This document shows positions 28,570-37,889 of a stretch of DNA of 64,000 bases, piece by piece (the first letter of the stretch is position 1; the number at the start of each line of letters is the position of its first letter). Source of the DNA: Stakelama pacifica (lineage in GTDB: Bacteria > Pseudomonadota > Alphaproteobacteria > Sphingomonadales > Sphingomonadaceae). The notes under the pieces are model-generated. The model saw only the letters and a program-made list of their open reading frames with translations, searched no databases and was not told the DNA's origin. The position numbers were made by a program, and so were the translations under genes. The stretch lies in contig NZ_SNWD01000002.1 in the NCBI RefSeq assembly GCF_004361835.1, positions 434,001 through 498,000 of the forward strand, written 5' to 3'.

Positions 28570-29665
28570 TATCGCCCATCGCCGCAAGCGCCGCTTTCGA
28601 CTGCGGATCAGCGCTATGGCCGAGACGTACCAGAACGACATCGTGCGACGCGCCGTCGCGCCCCATGCCATGTGCGGCGACGACATATTGGCCCAGATGC
28701 CCCTTCATGCCCACCGCATCGTCCGGCCCTTTGCCGCGGAACAGGCCGGGACCGTGGGCGGCACCACCGGGTCGGTTGAGCCATAGCTGCCCGCCATAGC
28801 CCGAATAAGCCGGCGAGGGCGCTTTCATCAACGCCAGCCATTCGGGCGCGATCACCTGTGTTCCATCCTGCGCCCTGCCGTCGATGAGCAGGCGACCGAT
28901 TCGGCCCCAATCGTCCGGGGTCATGTGGATGAACGATCCGCCGACCTGAGTCCCCGCGCCGTCAAATTCCAGAAACGCGCTCGTCACTGCGGCAGGGCCG
29001 AAAAGATGCGTTTGGGCGAAGCGGCGATAGGCGGCTGCGCGGACCTTCGGATCGGTCGAGGGCGTCAGCGTGCGGGTGACGATCTCGGACAGGATGATGC
29101 TGGTCAGCGTGCTGTATTCGAACCAGGTTCCGGGGCGATATTGCAGCGGTGCGGCAATTGCACGCGCCGCCATGCCATGCGTTCCCGACACGAACAGCAC
29201 CTGATTGGTATCCGATGCCTCGACCGGATCGCCGACCTCGATATGGCGAAGCCCGGACGCCATGTTGAGCAGATGGCGGAGCGTAACGGCTTTGCGCGGA
29301 TCGCCCTTGCCGTGCCATTCACGGATCGGTGCGGGGGCGTCAAGCTTCAGCCTGCCCTCCTGCACCAGTTCGCCGATCAGCATCGCGGTGATCGTCTTCG
29401 CCATCGACCAGCCGATCATCGGCGTGTCGGGCGAGAAGCCGTCAAGCGTCGCGCGAAAGGCGATGCAGCCATCGACATTCAGCACGATCGCCCGCGCGCC
29501 GGGATCGTGCAGCGCCAGCGAATCGAGCATCGGATACAGGTTCGGCGCGGCGATATGGCAGGGCCGCTGCTCGATCTCGGCCGCAGGCGCCGCATGGGCG
29601 GCCCCCTGCAGCGTAGCCGTAATCGCCGCAGACAATGTCGCGAACAGGATGAACTTGCGCCTCAC
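28520..29665 (-). CDS. Beta-lactamase-fold serine hydrolase, exported
   Basis: A 381-residue class C beta-lactamase/esterase-fold protein. A signal peptide (FILFATLSAAITATLQGAAHA) precedes the mature domain. The nucleophile is Ser in GWSMAKTI (SxxK); a Tyr motif sits in FEYSTLTS and a HLG near the C-terminus may replace KTG. The GTG start at 29665 places the signal peptide at the N-terminus. Members include esterases, D-aminopeptidases and EstB-type enzymes; a true beta-lactamase is less likely. Confidence 0.83.
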   Translation of the reverse strand: MRRKFILFATLSAAITATLQGAAHAAPAAEIEQRPCHIAAPNLYPMLDSLALHDPGARAIVLNVDGCIAFRATLDGFSPDTPMIGWSMAKTITAMLIGELVQEGRLKLDAPAPIREWHGKGDPRKAVTLRHLLNMASGLRHIEVGDPVEASDTNQVLFVSGTHGMAARAIAAPLQYRPGTWFEYSTLTSIILSEIVTRTLTPSTDPKVRAAAYRRFAQTHLFGPAAVTSAFLEFDGAGTQVGGSFIHMTPDDWGRIGRLLIDGRAQDGTQVIAPEWLALMKAPSPAYSGYGGQLWLNRPGGAAHGPGLFRGKGPDDAVGMKGHLGQYVVAAHGMGRDGASHDVVLVRLGHSADPQSKAALAAMGDIIEAILPAAARSPRSR

Positions 29666-29690
29666 GCCGGCAAGATTAGGGTTGGCGCGC

Positions 29691-30038
29691 ATGAAGGCAA
29701 GCAAAGTCCTTTCCGGCATTCTTGCGGTGCTGGCGATCGTTGCGATCGCCACCTTCCTCTATTTTCGCACCATGACGCCGAAACTCGAACTGGGGCTTGG
29801 CTATGCGGCGCGGGTAGCGTGCGGATGCCGCTATATCGAGGGACGTCCGCTCAGGAGCTGCTACAGGGATTTCGAACCGGGCATGGAGCCGATCCGCCTG
29901 TCCGACGATCCCGCCACGCATACCGTCACCGCATCGGTCCCCCTGCTGCTCCATCGCAAGGCGCGGTTCGATCCCGTGCTCGGCTGTCAGCCCGACCGGT
30001 TCAAGGGCGAACCGCTTAAAGTACATCCCGCCGGGTAA
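29691..30038 (+). CDS. Membrane-anchored protein of unknown function
   Basis: A 115-residue protein with one N-terminal membrane anchor (VLSGILAVLAIVAIATFLYF) and a small periplasmic domain with paired cysteines (ACGCRYIEG, SCYRDF, GCQPDRF). Likely tethered outside the cytoplasm with disulfides. It is divergent from the serine hydrolase gene, 25 bases apart, and may be functionally linked to it (inference from context only). Confidence 0.65.
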   Translation: MKASKVLSGILAVLAIVAIATFLYFRTMTPKLELGLGYAARVACGCRYIEGRPLRSCYRDFEPGMEPIRLSDDPATHTVTASVPLLLHRKARFDPVLGCQPDRFKGEPLKVHPAG

Positions 30039-30053
30039 TCGCGCGGCGAAACG

Positions 30054-31166
30054 TCAGGCTGCGAGCGCGATCTCCGCCCGCTCGGTTTCGGCGATCCAGC
30101 CGCCGCCCAGCACCCGGTCCCCGGCATAGAGCACCGCCGCCTGACCCGGTGCGACGCCATATTCCGCGGTATCGAACACCACCCGGTCGCCCTCAAGCCG
30201 GGCGGGCACAGGCCGCGCGAGCGAGCGCACCTTGGCGGTGAGCGGCCCCGAATGATCACCGCCGATCCAGTTCAGCCCCTCGATCCGCGCAGCCTTTACC
30301 GCAAGCGCGCGGCGGGGGCCGACGACAACCTGCTGGCGCTCGGGATCGAGCCGAATGACATAAAGCGGTTCCGCCTGTCCGCCGATCTCCAGCCCGCGTC
30401 GCTGGCCCACGGTGAAATGGATGAGGCCGCGATGTTCGCCAAGCTTCGCGCCGCTTTCATCGACAATATCGCCGGTCGTGCCCGCTTCCGGACGCAGCTT
30501 TTTCACCAGCGAGGCATAGTCGCCATCGGGAACGAAGCAGATATCCTGACTATCGGGCTTACCCGCGACGATCAGGCCAAGCTCCTTTGCGATCTCGCGC
30601 ACCTGCGTCTTGGGCATGCCGCCCAGCGGGAAGCGCAGAAAGTCGAGCTGCTCGTTCGTCGTCGCGAAAAGAAAATAACTCTGGTCGCGGGCCGGATCGG
30701 CGGCACGGTGCAGTTCGGCACCCTGCGCCCCTTCGACGCGGCTGACATAATGGCCGGTGGCGAGGCAATCGGCGCCCAGCTCCCGCGCAAGCGCGAACAG
30801 ATCGGTGAACTTGACCCCCATATTGCACTTCACACAGGGGATCGGTGTGCGCCCGGCCATATATTCGTCGGCGAAATCGTCGATCACGCTGTCGCGAAAG
30901 CGGCTTTCATGGTCGAACACATAATGGGCGATTCCCAGCCTGTCGCACACGGCGCGCGCATCGCGAATGTCGCGCCCGGCACAGCACGCGCCCGCACGCC
31001 CCACCGCCTCGCCATGGTCATAAAGCTGCAAGGTGACGCCGATGACCTCCGCGCCGGTACGCGCAGCGAGGGCCGCCACGACCGAACTGTCGACGCCGCC
31101 CGACATGGCGACGACGATCCTGCGCGCCGCGATCGGGCCGGAAAGCTGAAATTCTGCATGAGTCAT
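30054..31166 (-). CDS. mnmA: tRNA-specific 2-thiouridylase
   Basis: A 370-residue enzyme that thiolates U34 of Glu, Gln and Lys tRNAs. The PP-loop is [10 protein letters not shown]; the two catalytic cysteines are in [10 protein letters not shown] and [12 protein letters not shown]; the C-terminal barrel ends the protein. The ATG before THAEFQLSG lines up with the family start. The longer upstream open frame is not used. Confidence 0.96.
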   Translation of the reverse strand: MTHAEFQLSGPIAARRIVVAMSGGVDSSVVAALAARTGAEVIGVTLQLYDHGEAVGRAGACCAGRDIRDARAVCDRLGIAHYVFDHESRFRDSVIDDFADEYMAGRTPIPCVKCNMGVKFTDLFALARELGADCLATGHYVSRVEGAQGAELHRAADPARDQSYFLFATTNEQLDFLRFPLGGMPKTQVREIAKELGLIVAGKPDSQDICFVPDGDYASLVKKLRPEAGTTGDIVDESGAKLGEHRGLIHFTVGQRRGLEIGGQAEPLYVIRLDPERQQVVVGPRRALAVKAARIEGLNWIGGDHSGPLTAKVRSLARPVPARLEGDRVVFDTAEYGVAPGQAAVLYAGDRVLGGGWIAETERAEIALAA

Positions 31167-31300
31167 GATCGGGGTGGAGATAGTGATTTCGCCCGCGCGA
31201 TGCAAAAAGCAAAAAAACATGCATCCTTTACCAGACCTTCAGCTTTCTTTCTTATGGTTATGCGTGTGTAAACCATTGAAATTATGCGAGGGCGCTTCAG

Positions 31301-31528
31301 TTGGACCTCAGCTATGCATCGCAGGAGCGCGCACGGACGGTTACCGTCCTGCCGACGGCGCTCGCGGTGCTGGTTGCGGCGTTTCTGACGCGGCAGGCGG
31401 CGAGTCGAACGGCGAGAATAAGTGCGATGCTGGAGCGGAACGATATCGCAATACCGATTACCGGCCCGGCGGACGGCGCATTTAATAGCGGGGTTGCGGC
31501 GACGATAACAAACCGGAAAAAAGTGTAA
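31301..31528 (+). CDS. Small ORF with one hydrophobic segment, possible TonB-like remnant
   Basis: A possible 75-residue product starting at TTG (31301) with GAGGG upstream. It begins LDLSYASQERARTVTVLPTALAVLVAAFL, a basic start followed by one membrane-length segment, reminiscent of TonB N-termini, but the proline-rich and TonB domains are missing. A perfect GGACGG-TTA-CCGTCC dyad lies inside it. Could be a real small protein, a decayed gene or chance. Confidence 0.25.
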   Translation: MDLSYASQERARTVTVLPTALAVLVAAFLTRQAASRTARISAMLERNDIAIPITGPADGAFNSGVAATITNRKKV

Positions 31529-31628
31529 ATGCGCTGTTTACCTACCCATTTTATGGGATGTTCAAAATCCACTGTCATTTCCTGACAGAGTAAGTGAGTA
31601 AGGGGCGCAGGCCCGATCGAGGATGGCA

Positions 31629-31946
31629 ATGATCGAGAACCAGAAAATCCGCCCGGAACGGGTAATCGGCCCGCTCGGTGAGCCGCTCACGATCGAGACG
31701 CTCCCGCCCCGCGACACCACACGCTGGGTCGTCCGGCGCAAGGCAGAGGTGGTCGCCGCAGTCAATGGCGGATTGCTGACGATCGAGGAAGTGTGCGAGC
31801 GCTATGGCCTGACCGCCGAGGAATTCGCGAGCTGGCAGCGCGCGATCGACCGGTCGGGCATGCCGGGGCTTCGCGTCACGCGTATCCAGCATTATCGTTC
31901 GCTCTATGAGCGGCAGCAGCGCTATCGCCCCGAACCGCGCGAATAG
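31629..31946 (+). CDS. sciP: SciP family CtrA inhibitor (DUF1153)
   Basis: A 105-residue helix-turn-helix protein that in Caulobacter binds CtrA and blocks its activation of cell-cycle promoters. The family core is all here: MIENQKIRPERVIGPLGEPL, TTRWVVRRKAEVVAAVNGGL, and the helix-turn-helix with CERYGLTAEEF. The ATG at 31629 is preferred to the one at 31623 because GAGG lies 6 bases before it. It suggests a CtrA pathway in this host. Confidence 0.92.
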   Translation: MIENQKIRPERVIGPLGEPLTIETLPPRDTTRWVVRRKAEVVAAVNGGLLTIEEVCERYGLTAEEFASWQRAIDRSGMPGLRVTRIQHYRSLYERQQRYRPEPRE

Positions 31947-32041
31947 CGCTGTCGCATCGAAGGCGGAACAAACAGGCAGGGTTGCGAGTCTTTTCCGGCA
32001 CGGGCCACCCCAATCGGGTCCATGTAACGGAGGGACGTAAA

Positions 32042-32302
32042 ATGGGCATTGTCGGTTTCATTATCTGGCTGGTTATCGGCGGTATTGTCGGCTGGCTCGC
32101 CAGTCTCGTCATGCGCACCGATGCGCAGCAGGGAATTCTTCTCAACATCGTCGTCGGCATTGTCGGCGCTTTTATCGGCGGCCTGCTGTTCGGCGGTTCG
32201 ATCAATAACGGCATCACCGTGATGACGTTCATTACCTCGCTGATCGGCGCGATCATCCTTTTGGCGATCGTTAATCTGGTTCGTCGCGGTTCGGTTCGGT
32301 AA
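32042..32302 (+). CDS. GlsB/YeaQ/YmgE family stress-response membrane protein
   Basis: An 86-residue protein with three membrane segments and the glycine-zipper pattern of this family (GGIVGWLASLVM, VGIVGAFIGGLLF). An AGGGACGT ribosome site precedes the ATG. Monocistronic: it ends in a strong bidirectional terminator at 32325-32364. Homologues are stress-induced in many bacteria, with unknown mechanism. Confidence 0.88.
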   Translation: MGIVGFIIWLVIGGIVGWLASLVMRTDAQQGILLNIVVGIVGAFIGGLLFGGSINNGITVMTFITSLIGAIILLAIVNLVRRGSVR

Positions 32303-32324
32303 TCCGCAGCACGAACTGCTGGCA

Positions 32325-32364
32325 AAAAAAGGGCCGTCCCCGTTGGGGCGGCCCTTTTATTTTA
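32325..32364. terminator. Bidirectional Rho-independent terminator
   Basis: A GC stem, GGGCCG-T-CCCC / GGGG-CGGCCC, with loop GTT and a single bulged T. It is flanked by a run of A on the left and TTTTATTTT on the right, so it has a U-tract in both directions. It lies between the convergent YeaQ-type gene and SIMPL gene and can serve both. Confidence 0.88.
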
Positions 32365-32379
32365 AGCGACCGGTGCTTC

Positions 32380-33108
32380 TTATTTCAGCAGGAAGCGGAC
32401 CTCGACATTGACGTTCACATCCTGCTCGCCCGGGCTGATCTGCGTCGAATCCTTTGCCGCTTCAGCGCGCATCGAAACCATCATCGGGCGGGGCGGGCTG
32501 CTCATGCCGTTTTCGCGAATCCAAAGGATGCGATCAACCGACAGTCCCGCCGCTTTTGCATATAGCGCGGCGCGGCTTCGCGCCTTGGCAACGGCATCGC
32601 TGCGCGCCGCATCCTGAGCCGATTCCAGATCCTCGACCGACAGGTTCGGCCCGTCAATCTGGTTCGCGCCCTCACGCACCAGCGCATCAAGAATCGCGCC
32701 GCTCCGTTTCACGTCGCGAAAGCGGATCGTGACCGTATTCGTCGCCTGATAGCCGGTGATCTTCGGCGGCTGGTTTTCGCCATATTGATATTTGGGATTG
32801 AGCGCGATCGTCGAGGTCTGAATGTCGCGATCGGCGATTCCCGCTTTTTTCAGCGCGGCAAGCACCGCGTTCATTCGCGTAGAATTGGCTGACAGCGCGG
32901 CCGCCGCCTGATCGGCTTCGGTAACCACGCCCGCGCGGATCGTTGCGATATCGGGGGTGCGGGTAACGCTGCCCTCTGCAGTAAGGTCGAGCACCGTTGC
33001 GCCCGGCGGAACCGGTACGGCGGTGGTGATATCCTGCGCCTGTGCCGCTGCGGCCGGAAGTGACGCGGCAAGCATGGCCGCTCCGGTCAGAATGATATGT
33101 TTGCGCAC
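32380..33108 (-). CDS. SIMPL (DUF541) domain protein, exported
   Basis: A 242-residue periplasmic protein. A signal peptide (HIILTGAAMLAASLPAAAAQAQ) is followed by the SIMPL domain: LDLTAEGSVTRTPDIATI at its start and VEDLESAQDAARSDAVAKAR in the middle. The GTG at 33108 sits 6 bases after GGGAGGG and puts the signal peptide at the N-terminus. The family includes OMP26 and interleukin-receptor signalling mimics, but bacterial roles are not settled (oxidative stress, channel-like assemblies). Confidence 0.85.
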   Translation of the reverse strand: MRKHIILTGAAMLAASLPAAAAQAQDITTAVPVPPGATVLDLTAEGSVTRTPDIATIRAGVVTEADQAAAALSANSTRMNAVLAALKKAGIADRDIQTSTIALNPKYQYGENQPPKITGYQATNTVTIRFRDVKRSGAILDALVREGANQIDGPNLSVEDLESAQDAARSDAVAKARSRAALYAKAAGLSVDRILWIRENGMSSPPRPMMVSMRAEAAKDSTQISPGEQDVNVNVEVRFLLK

Positions 33109-33462
33109 TATGCCCTCCCGTTGGGTAATGGAGATTGATGGCCTAACAGCCGAATACCAAACCGAAAATGAACGCATCCGGTTCAATTGGCGCCATCGAA
33201 ACCTGCGCGGTTGTCGGCGCGTATCGTTGCCCGCCCATCGCCGCTACCTCGGGTTCGCGAAATCTCTTCAAGGGACGGCATCCCGTTCGACGGAGATTGA
33301 TGTTGCGTGCACGCGCGGTTGAAAGCAGGTACGTTATGGCCGCGGCTGCGACGCGATCAGCGAAAGCGATGCGCAACAACGACTTGCCGCTAGTGACTTA
33401 TTCGTATAACACAGTTTGTGAATTACCGCTCAGGACGGGGGCCTGGACCGAAAGTGTCGAAC
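33109..33462. other. Intergenic region upstream of the RND operon
   Basis: About 350 bases between the divergent SIMPL gene and the RND adaptor gene. I see an 11-base direct repeat (GGAGATTGATG near 33130 and 33292) and a TTCGTATAACA stretch near 33401 that could be part of a promoter. No convincing gene. Confidence 0.4.
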
Positions 33463-34656
33463 ATGAATCAAGAGCCCGGCGCCGCCGAACGCGATGCCTA
33501 TCTGTTGGAAGACATGCGCGATTCGCGCGCATCGCGCAGGCGCTGGATCGTTATTGCGCTGCTGATCGCGGGGGCGCTGCTGCTTGCCTTTTTCTTCTTC
33601 GGCAAGGGCAAAGAGAGCGGCGCAGACACACCCGCCGCGGCGACCGGTCAGGCCGATTCGCAGATTCCGACGATTTCCGTTGCGGTTCCGGGTCGCGGCA
33701 CCGTTCGCGAAGTGGTGAGCGCGACCGGATCGCTTGCCGCGCGGCGCGAAATGCCGGTCGGGGTCGTGGGCGAAGGCGGTCAGGTAACGCGCGTTCTGGT
33801 CGAACCCGGCGCCTGGGTGAAAAAGGGCCAGACGCTGGCCGAGGTAGATAATTCGGTACAGCGCGAAACGGCGCAATCGCTCGCAGCGCAGGTCCGCGCT
33901 GCCGAGGCTGATGCCGAACTCGCCCAGTCCGAACTCGATCGCGCACAGCAGCTGGTCGGGCGCGGATTCATCTCAAAGGCCGATCTGGAACGCAAACGCT
34001 CGGCGCGCGATTCGGCCAATGCGCGCGTGCGCGTGGCGCAGGCGCAGCTTCAGGAAACGCGCGCCCGCAACGCGCGGCTCGATATCCGCGCTCCCGAGGC
34101 CGGGCTGGTGCTGACCCGCGCGGTCGAACCGGGCCAGATCGTCAGTGCCGGCAGCGGCGTGCTGTTCCGCATCGCCAAAGGCGGCGAGATGGAGATGCTT
34201 GCCCGGCTGGCCGAAGGCGATCTGCGTAAGGTTTCGGTGGGTGTCCCCGCCGAGGTGACACCGGTCGGCAGCGACAAGTCCTTCAAGGGCCAGGTGTGGC
34301 AGGTATCGCCGGTCATCGACCCGCAAACGCGGCAGGGCATTGCCCGAATCGCGCTTGCCTATAATTCCGAACTTCGTCCCGGCGGTTTCGCCTCGGCGCG
34401 GATCGTGGCGGGGGCGAACAGCCTGCCGCTGCTCCCCGAATCAGCGGTGCTGAGCGACAATGACGGCAATTATGTGTATGTCCTCAACGACAAGGATGAA
34501 GCGGTCCGGCGCGATGTGAAGGTCGGCAATGTTTCGGACGACGGCGTTTCGATCGCCGGCGGCCTGAACGGAACCGAGCGGGTGGTGCTGAGCGCAGGCG
34601 CATTCCTGAACCCCGGACAAAAGGTCGATCCGGTACTCAAAACGCTGGGAAAATAA
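33463..34656 (+). CDS. RND efflux periplasmic adaptor subunit
   Basis: A 397-residue membrane-fusion protein. One N-terminal membrane anchor (WIVIALLIAGALLLAFFFF) replaces a lipoprotein signal. Then come the barrel-sandwich half (GGQVTRVLVEPGAWVKKGQTLAEVD), a coiled-coil hairpin (about 125-185), the second half (RAPEAGLVLTRAVEPGQIV) and the beta-barrel and membrane-proximal domains. Four bases before the RND permease, in one operon with it. No outer-membrane channel gene or regulator is adjacent. Confidence 0.92.
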   Translation: MNQEPGAAERDAYLLEDMRDSRASRRRWIVIALLIAGALLLAFFFFGKGKESGADTPAAATGQADSQIPTISVAVPGRGTVREVVSATGSLAARREMPVGVVGEGGQVTRVLVEPGAWVKKGQTLAEVDNSVQRETAQSLAAQVRAAEADAELAQSELDRAQQLVGRGFISKADLERKRSARDSANARVRVAQAQLQETRARNARLDIRAPEAGLVLTRAVEPGQIVSAGSGVLFRIAKGGEMEMLARLAEGDLRKVSVGVPAEVTPVGSDKSFKGQVWQVSPVIDPQTRQGIARIALAYNSELRPGGFASARIVAGANSLPLLPESAVLSDNDGNYVYVLNDKDEAVRRDVKVGNVSDDGVSIAGGLNGTERVVLSAGAFLNPGQKVDPVLKTLGK

Positions 34657-34660
34657 CGGC

Positions 34661-37600
34661 ATGAGCTTCCGCAGAATCTCCGCATGGTCGATCCGCAACC
34701 CGGTGCCGCCGATCGTTCTGTTCCTGGCGCTGACAATCGCCGGGCTGGTCAGCTTCTCGCGGATGGATGTCAATCAGGACCCGGACGTCGAATTTCCGAT
34801 CGTCTGGGTCTCGATCACGCAGCCCGGTGCTGCGCCCAGCGAGCTGGAAACGCAGATCACCCGCCGGGTGGAAGCGGCGGTGCGCAACGTTCAGGGAATC
34901 GACCAGATCGATTCGACCGTGACCGAGGGCAATTCGCAGACCATTGTTCAGCTCGACATCGGCACGCCGATCGACCGCGCGGTGAACGATGTGCGCGAGG
35001 CAGTGAACCAGATTCGCGGCGATCTTCCCGACGGTATTCTGGAGCCGCAGGTCGGGCGCGCCAACACCTCGGACAGCGATATCGCGAGCTTCACCGCGAT
35101 CGCCGATGACATGACGCTGGAGGATCTCAGCTGGTATGTCGATAATACGGTCGCCAAGGACCTGCTGACCATTCCGGGCCTGTCCTCGGTCGATCGCGGC
35201 GGCGGTGTCGATCGCGAAATCCGGGTTATTCTCGATCCCGCGAAGCTGCAATCCTATGGCATTACCGCAGGCGAGGTGAATCAGCAGTTGCGTCAGGTCA
35301 ACCTGAACGCTGCCGGAGGCCGCGCCGAAATCGCCGGCTCCGAACAGGCGGTTCGCGTGCTCGGCAATGCCAACAGCGCGCGCGATCTCGGCGCGACGCA
35401 GATCGCGATCGGCGGCGGGCGCACCGTCCGGCTCGACGATATCGGAACGGTAAAGGACCTCTATGCCGAGAAACGCTCCTCGGCCAAATTCAACGGACAT
35501 GAGGTGCTGTCGTTCGATATCAAACGCACCAAGGGCGCGTCGGACGTCACCATTTTCCACGAGGCGGAAAAGCATCTTGCGGCGCTCGAAAAGCGCAATC
35601 CGAAGGTCCATTTCGAACTGCTCGTCAACCAGTCCAAATATGCCGAGGAGCAATATCACACCGCCATCGATGCGATGATCGAGGGCGCTTTTCTGGCCGT
35701 CGTCGTCGTCTTCTTCTTCCTGCGCGACTGGCGCGCGACGATCATCTCCTCGCTCGCGATCCCGCTGTCCGCGATCCCCAGCTTCTGGTTCATGGACATG
35801 ATGGGTTTCACGCTCAATCAGATGACGTTGCTGGCGCTCTCGCTGGTCGCGGGCGTGCTGGTCGATGATGCGATCGTGGAGATCGAGAATATCGTTCGCC
35901 ATATGCGGATGGGCAAATCCGCCTATCAGGCCGCAATCGACGCCGCCGACGAAATCGGTGTTGCGGTGCTCGCCACCACCATGTCGATCGTCGCGGTGTT
36001 CCTGCCGGTCGGGCTGATGCCCGGCATTTCGGGCGAATTTTTCAAGAATTTCGGCCTGACCGTCGTTGCCGCGGTGCTGATGAGCCTTGCCGTCGCACGC
36101 CTCATCACCCCGATGATCGCCGCCTATTTTCTGCAGGCAAAGGGCCATGCGGTGCATGGTGAGGGTCGTGCGCTGCATTGGTATCTGCGCGTGCTGCGCT
36201 GGTCGCTCGACGATACGCGCGCGAAGCAGGTTGCGGCAAAGGGCGGCTGGCGGCGGTTTGCGGCCAAGTTCCTCGATCATCGCATGTGGATCATGGGGTG
36301 CGGCGTGCTGGCCATGGTGGCGACGGTCATCACGTTCAGAAGCCTGAACCAGACCTTTTCGCCGGAAACCGATAATGATTCGGTTACCGCGTCGATCGAG
36401 ATGGTCCCGGGAACGACGCTGCAGCAGACGCAGGCGGTGGTCGATCGGGTCGACACGATATTGAGCGAACAGCCGATCGTCGAAAATACCTATGCCCGCG
36501 CCTTTGTCGGCAATGGGCGGGTGACCGCACTGCTGAAAGACGATCGCGAGATGGACAGCAACGCGTTCCAGCGGTCGATGGCGAGCCAGCTCAACAAAAT
36601 TCCCGACGCGCGGGTTTCGTTCAACAATAATCAGGGCTGGGGATCGAGCGGCCGCGACCTGACCATCACGCTGGGCGGCGAAGACCCCAAATTGCTTCAG
36701 GAAACGGCGTTCAAGATCGTCGAACAGATGCAGGGGCTGAAATCGCTGGTCGCCCCGCGCATCAGCGGCGATCTGCAACGCCCCGAAATCGTCATCACCC
36801 CGAATATGGACCTTGCCGCCGATCTGGGCGTGACGACCGCTGCCCTGTCGAACGCGATCCGTGTCGCGACGCTGGGCGATATCGATCAGAACAGCGCGCG
36901 TTTCTCACTCAGCGATCGGCAAATTCCGATCCGCGTCGCACTGGCCGAAGACGCGCGCACCCGGCTTTCGACGATCGAGAATCTGCCGGTCCCCACGCAA
37001 AATGGCGGATCGGTTCCGCTGGGTGTGGTCGCGAAGATCAGCTTTGGCGCGGGTCCGACCAAGATCCAGCGCACCAATCTTGAACGAAAGCTCACGATCG
37101 GGGCTGATCTTGCCTCTGGCGTCGATTACAGCGTCGCGATGGAGCAGATCCACAATCTGCCCGCGATGAAGAATCTCCCGCTCGGCGTGCATGAAATGAC
37201 GCTGGGTCAGGCGAAATGGCAGGCGGAGATGATCAACAATTTCATCGTCGCCGTGCTGTCGGGCATTTTGCTGGTCTTCGCGGTGCTTGTGCTGCTCTAC
37301 AAACGGGTGATGCCGCCTTTCGTCAATCTGGGTTCGCTGGCACTGGCGCCGCTGGGCGGCGGGGTCGCGCTGCTGATCACCGGAAATCCGCTTTCGATGC
37401 CGGTCTATATCGGCCTGTTGATGCTGCTCGGCATCGTCGCCAAAAACTCGATCCTGCTCGTCGATTTCGCGCTGGAGGAAATGGCGAACGGCGTCGAAAA
37501 GACCGTCGCGATCATCGATGCCGGGCATAAGCGCGCCCAGCCGATCCTGATGACCACCATCGCGATGGTGGCGGGCATGGTGCCGACGGCCTTGTCGCTG

Positions 37601-37858
37601 AGCGGCGGCGATTCGTCCTGGCGCGCGCCGATGGGCATTGTGGTGATCGGCGGGCTGATCCTGTCGACCGCGCTGACCCTGCTGATCGTCCCTGCGGGCT
37701 TCAGTCTCGCGGTGGGGCTGGAACGCTGGATCGGGCCGCGCCTGTCGCGTCGCCTACTCACCTATCGCCCCGGAGATGACGGCAGCGCGATCGAGCATCG
37801 GCCCGGCGGGCGGATCGGCTATGACCCCGACCCGGATTCGCCCCGCCCCGCCGAGTGA
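34661..37858 (+). CDS. RND family efflux permease (AcrB/MdtC-like)
   Basis: A 1065-residue proton-driven exporter with twelve membrane segments and two large periplasmic loops. It starts ISAWSIRNPVPPIVLFLAL; TM4 has VDDAIVEIEN with the proton-relay Asp residues; the second half repeats the fold. The N-terminal loop carries ITRRVEAAVRNVQGIDQI. It works with the adaptor just upstream. Substrates unknown; the sequence is closer to the HAE-1 multidrug type than to the heavy-metal type. Confidence 0.93.
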   Translation: MSFRRISAWSIRNPVPPIVLFLALTIAGLVSFSRMDVNQDPDVEFPIVWVSITQPGAAPSELETQITRRVEAAVRNVQGIDQIDSTVTEGNSQTIVQLDIGTPIDRAVNDVREAVNQIRGDLPDGILEPQVGRANTSDSDIASFTAIADDMTLEDLSWYVDNTVAKDLLTIPGLSSVDRGGGVDREIRVILDPAKLQSYGITAGEVNQQLRQVNLNAAGGRAEIAGSEQAVRVLGNANSARDLGATQIAIGGGRTVRLDDIGTVKDLYAEKRSSAKFNGHEVLSFDIKRTKGASDVTIFHEAEKHLAALEKRNPKVHFELLVNQSKYAEEQYHTAIDAMIEGAFLAVVVVFFFLRDWRATIISSLAIPLSAIPSFWFMDMMGFTLNQMTLLALSLVAGVLVDDAIVEIENIVRHMRMGKSAYQAAIDAADEIGVAVLATTMSIVAVFLPVGLMPGISGEFFKNFGLTVVAAVLMSLAVARLITPMIAAYFLQAKGHAVHGEGRALHWYLRVLRWSLDDTRAKQVAAKGGWRRFAAKFLDHRMWIMGCGVLAMVATVITFRSLNQTFSPETDNDSVTASIEMVPGTTLQQTQAVVDRVDTILSEQPIVENTYARAFVGNGRVTALLKDDREMDSNAFQRSMASQLNKIPDARVSFNNNQGWGSSGRDLTITLGGEDPKLLQETAFKIVEQMQGLKSLVAPRISGDLQRPEIVITPNMDLAADLGVTTAALSNAIRVATLGDIDQNSARFSLSDRQIPIRVALAEDARTRLSTIENLPVPTQNGGSVPLGVVAKISFGAGPTKIQRTNLERKLTIGADLASGVDYSVAMEQIHNLPAMKNLPLGVHEMTLGQAKWQAEMINNFIVAVLSGILLVFAVLVLLYKRVMPPFVNLGSLALAPLGGGVALLITGNPLSMPVYIGLLMLLGIVAKNSILLVDFALEEMANGVEKTVAIIDAGHKRAQPILMTTIAMVAGMVPTALSLSGGDSSWRAPMGIVVIGGLILSTALTLLIVPAGFSLAVGLERWIGPRLSRRLLTYRPGDDGSAIEHRPGGRIGYDPDPDSPRPAE

Positions 37859-37889
37859 ACCTTCGCCCGCTTCGGGGATTGTTGCGGGT

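Noticed and set aside
33143..33379. Minus-strand 78-codon frame upstream of the RND operon
   Set aside because: No ribosome site, no recognisable domain; region more likely regulatory.
34637..36778. A 713-codon minus-strand frame opposite the RND permease
   Set aside because: Shadow frame; the plus-strand RND permease accounts for the region.
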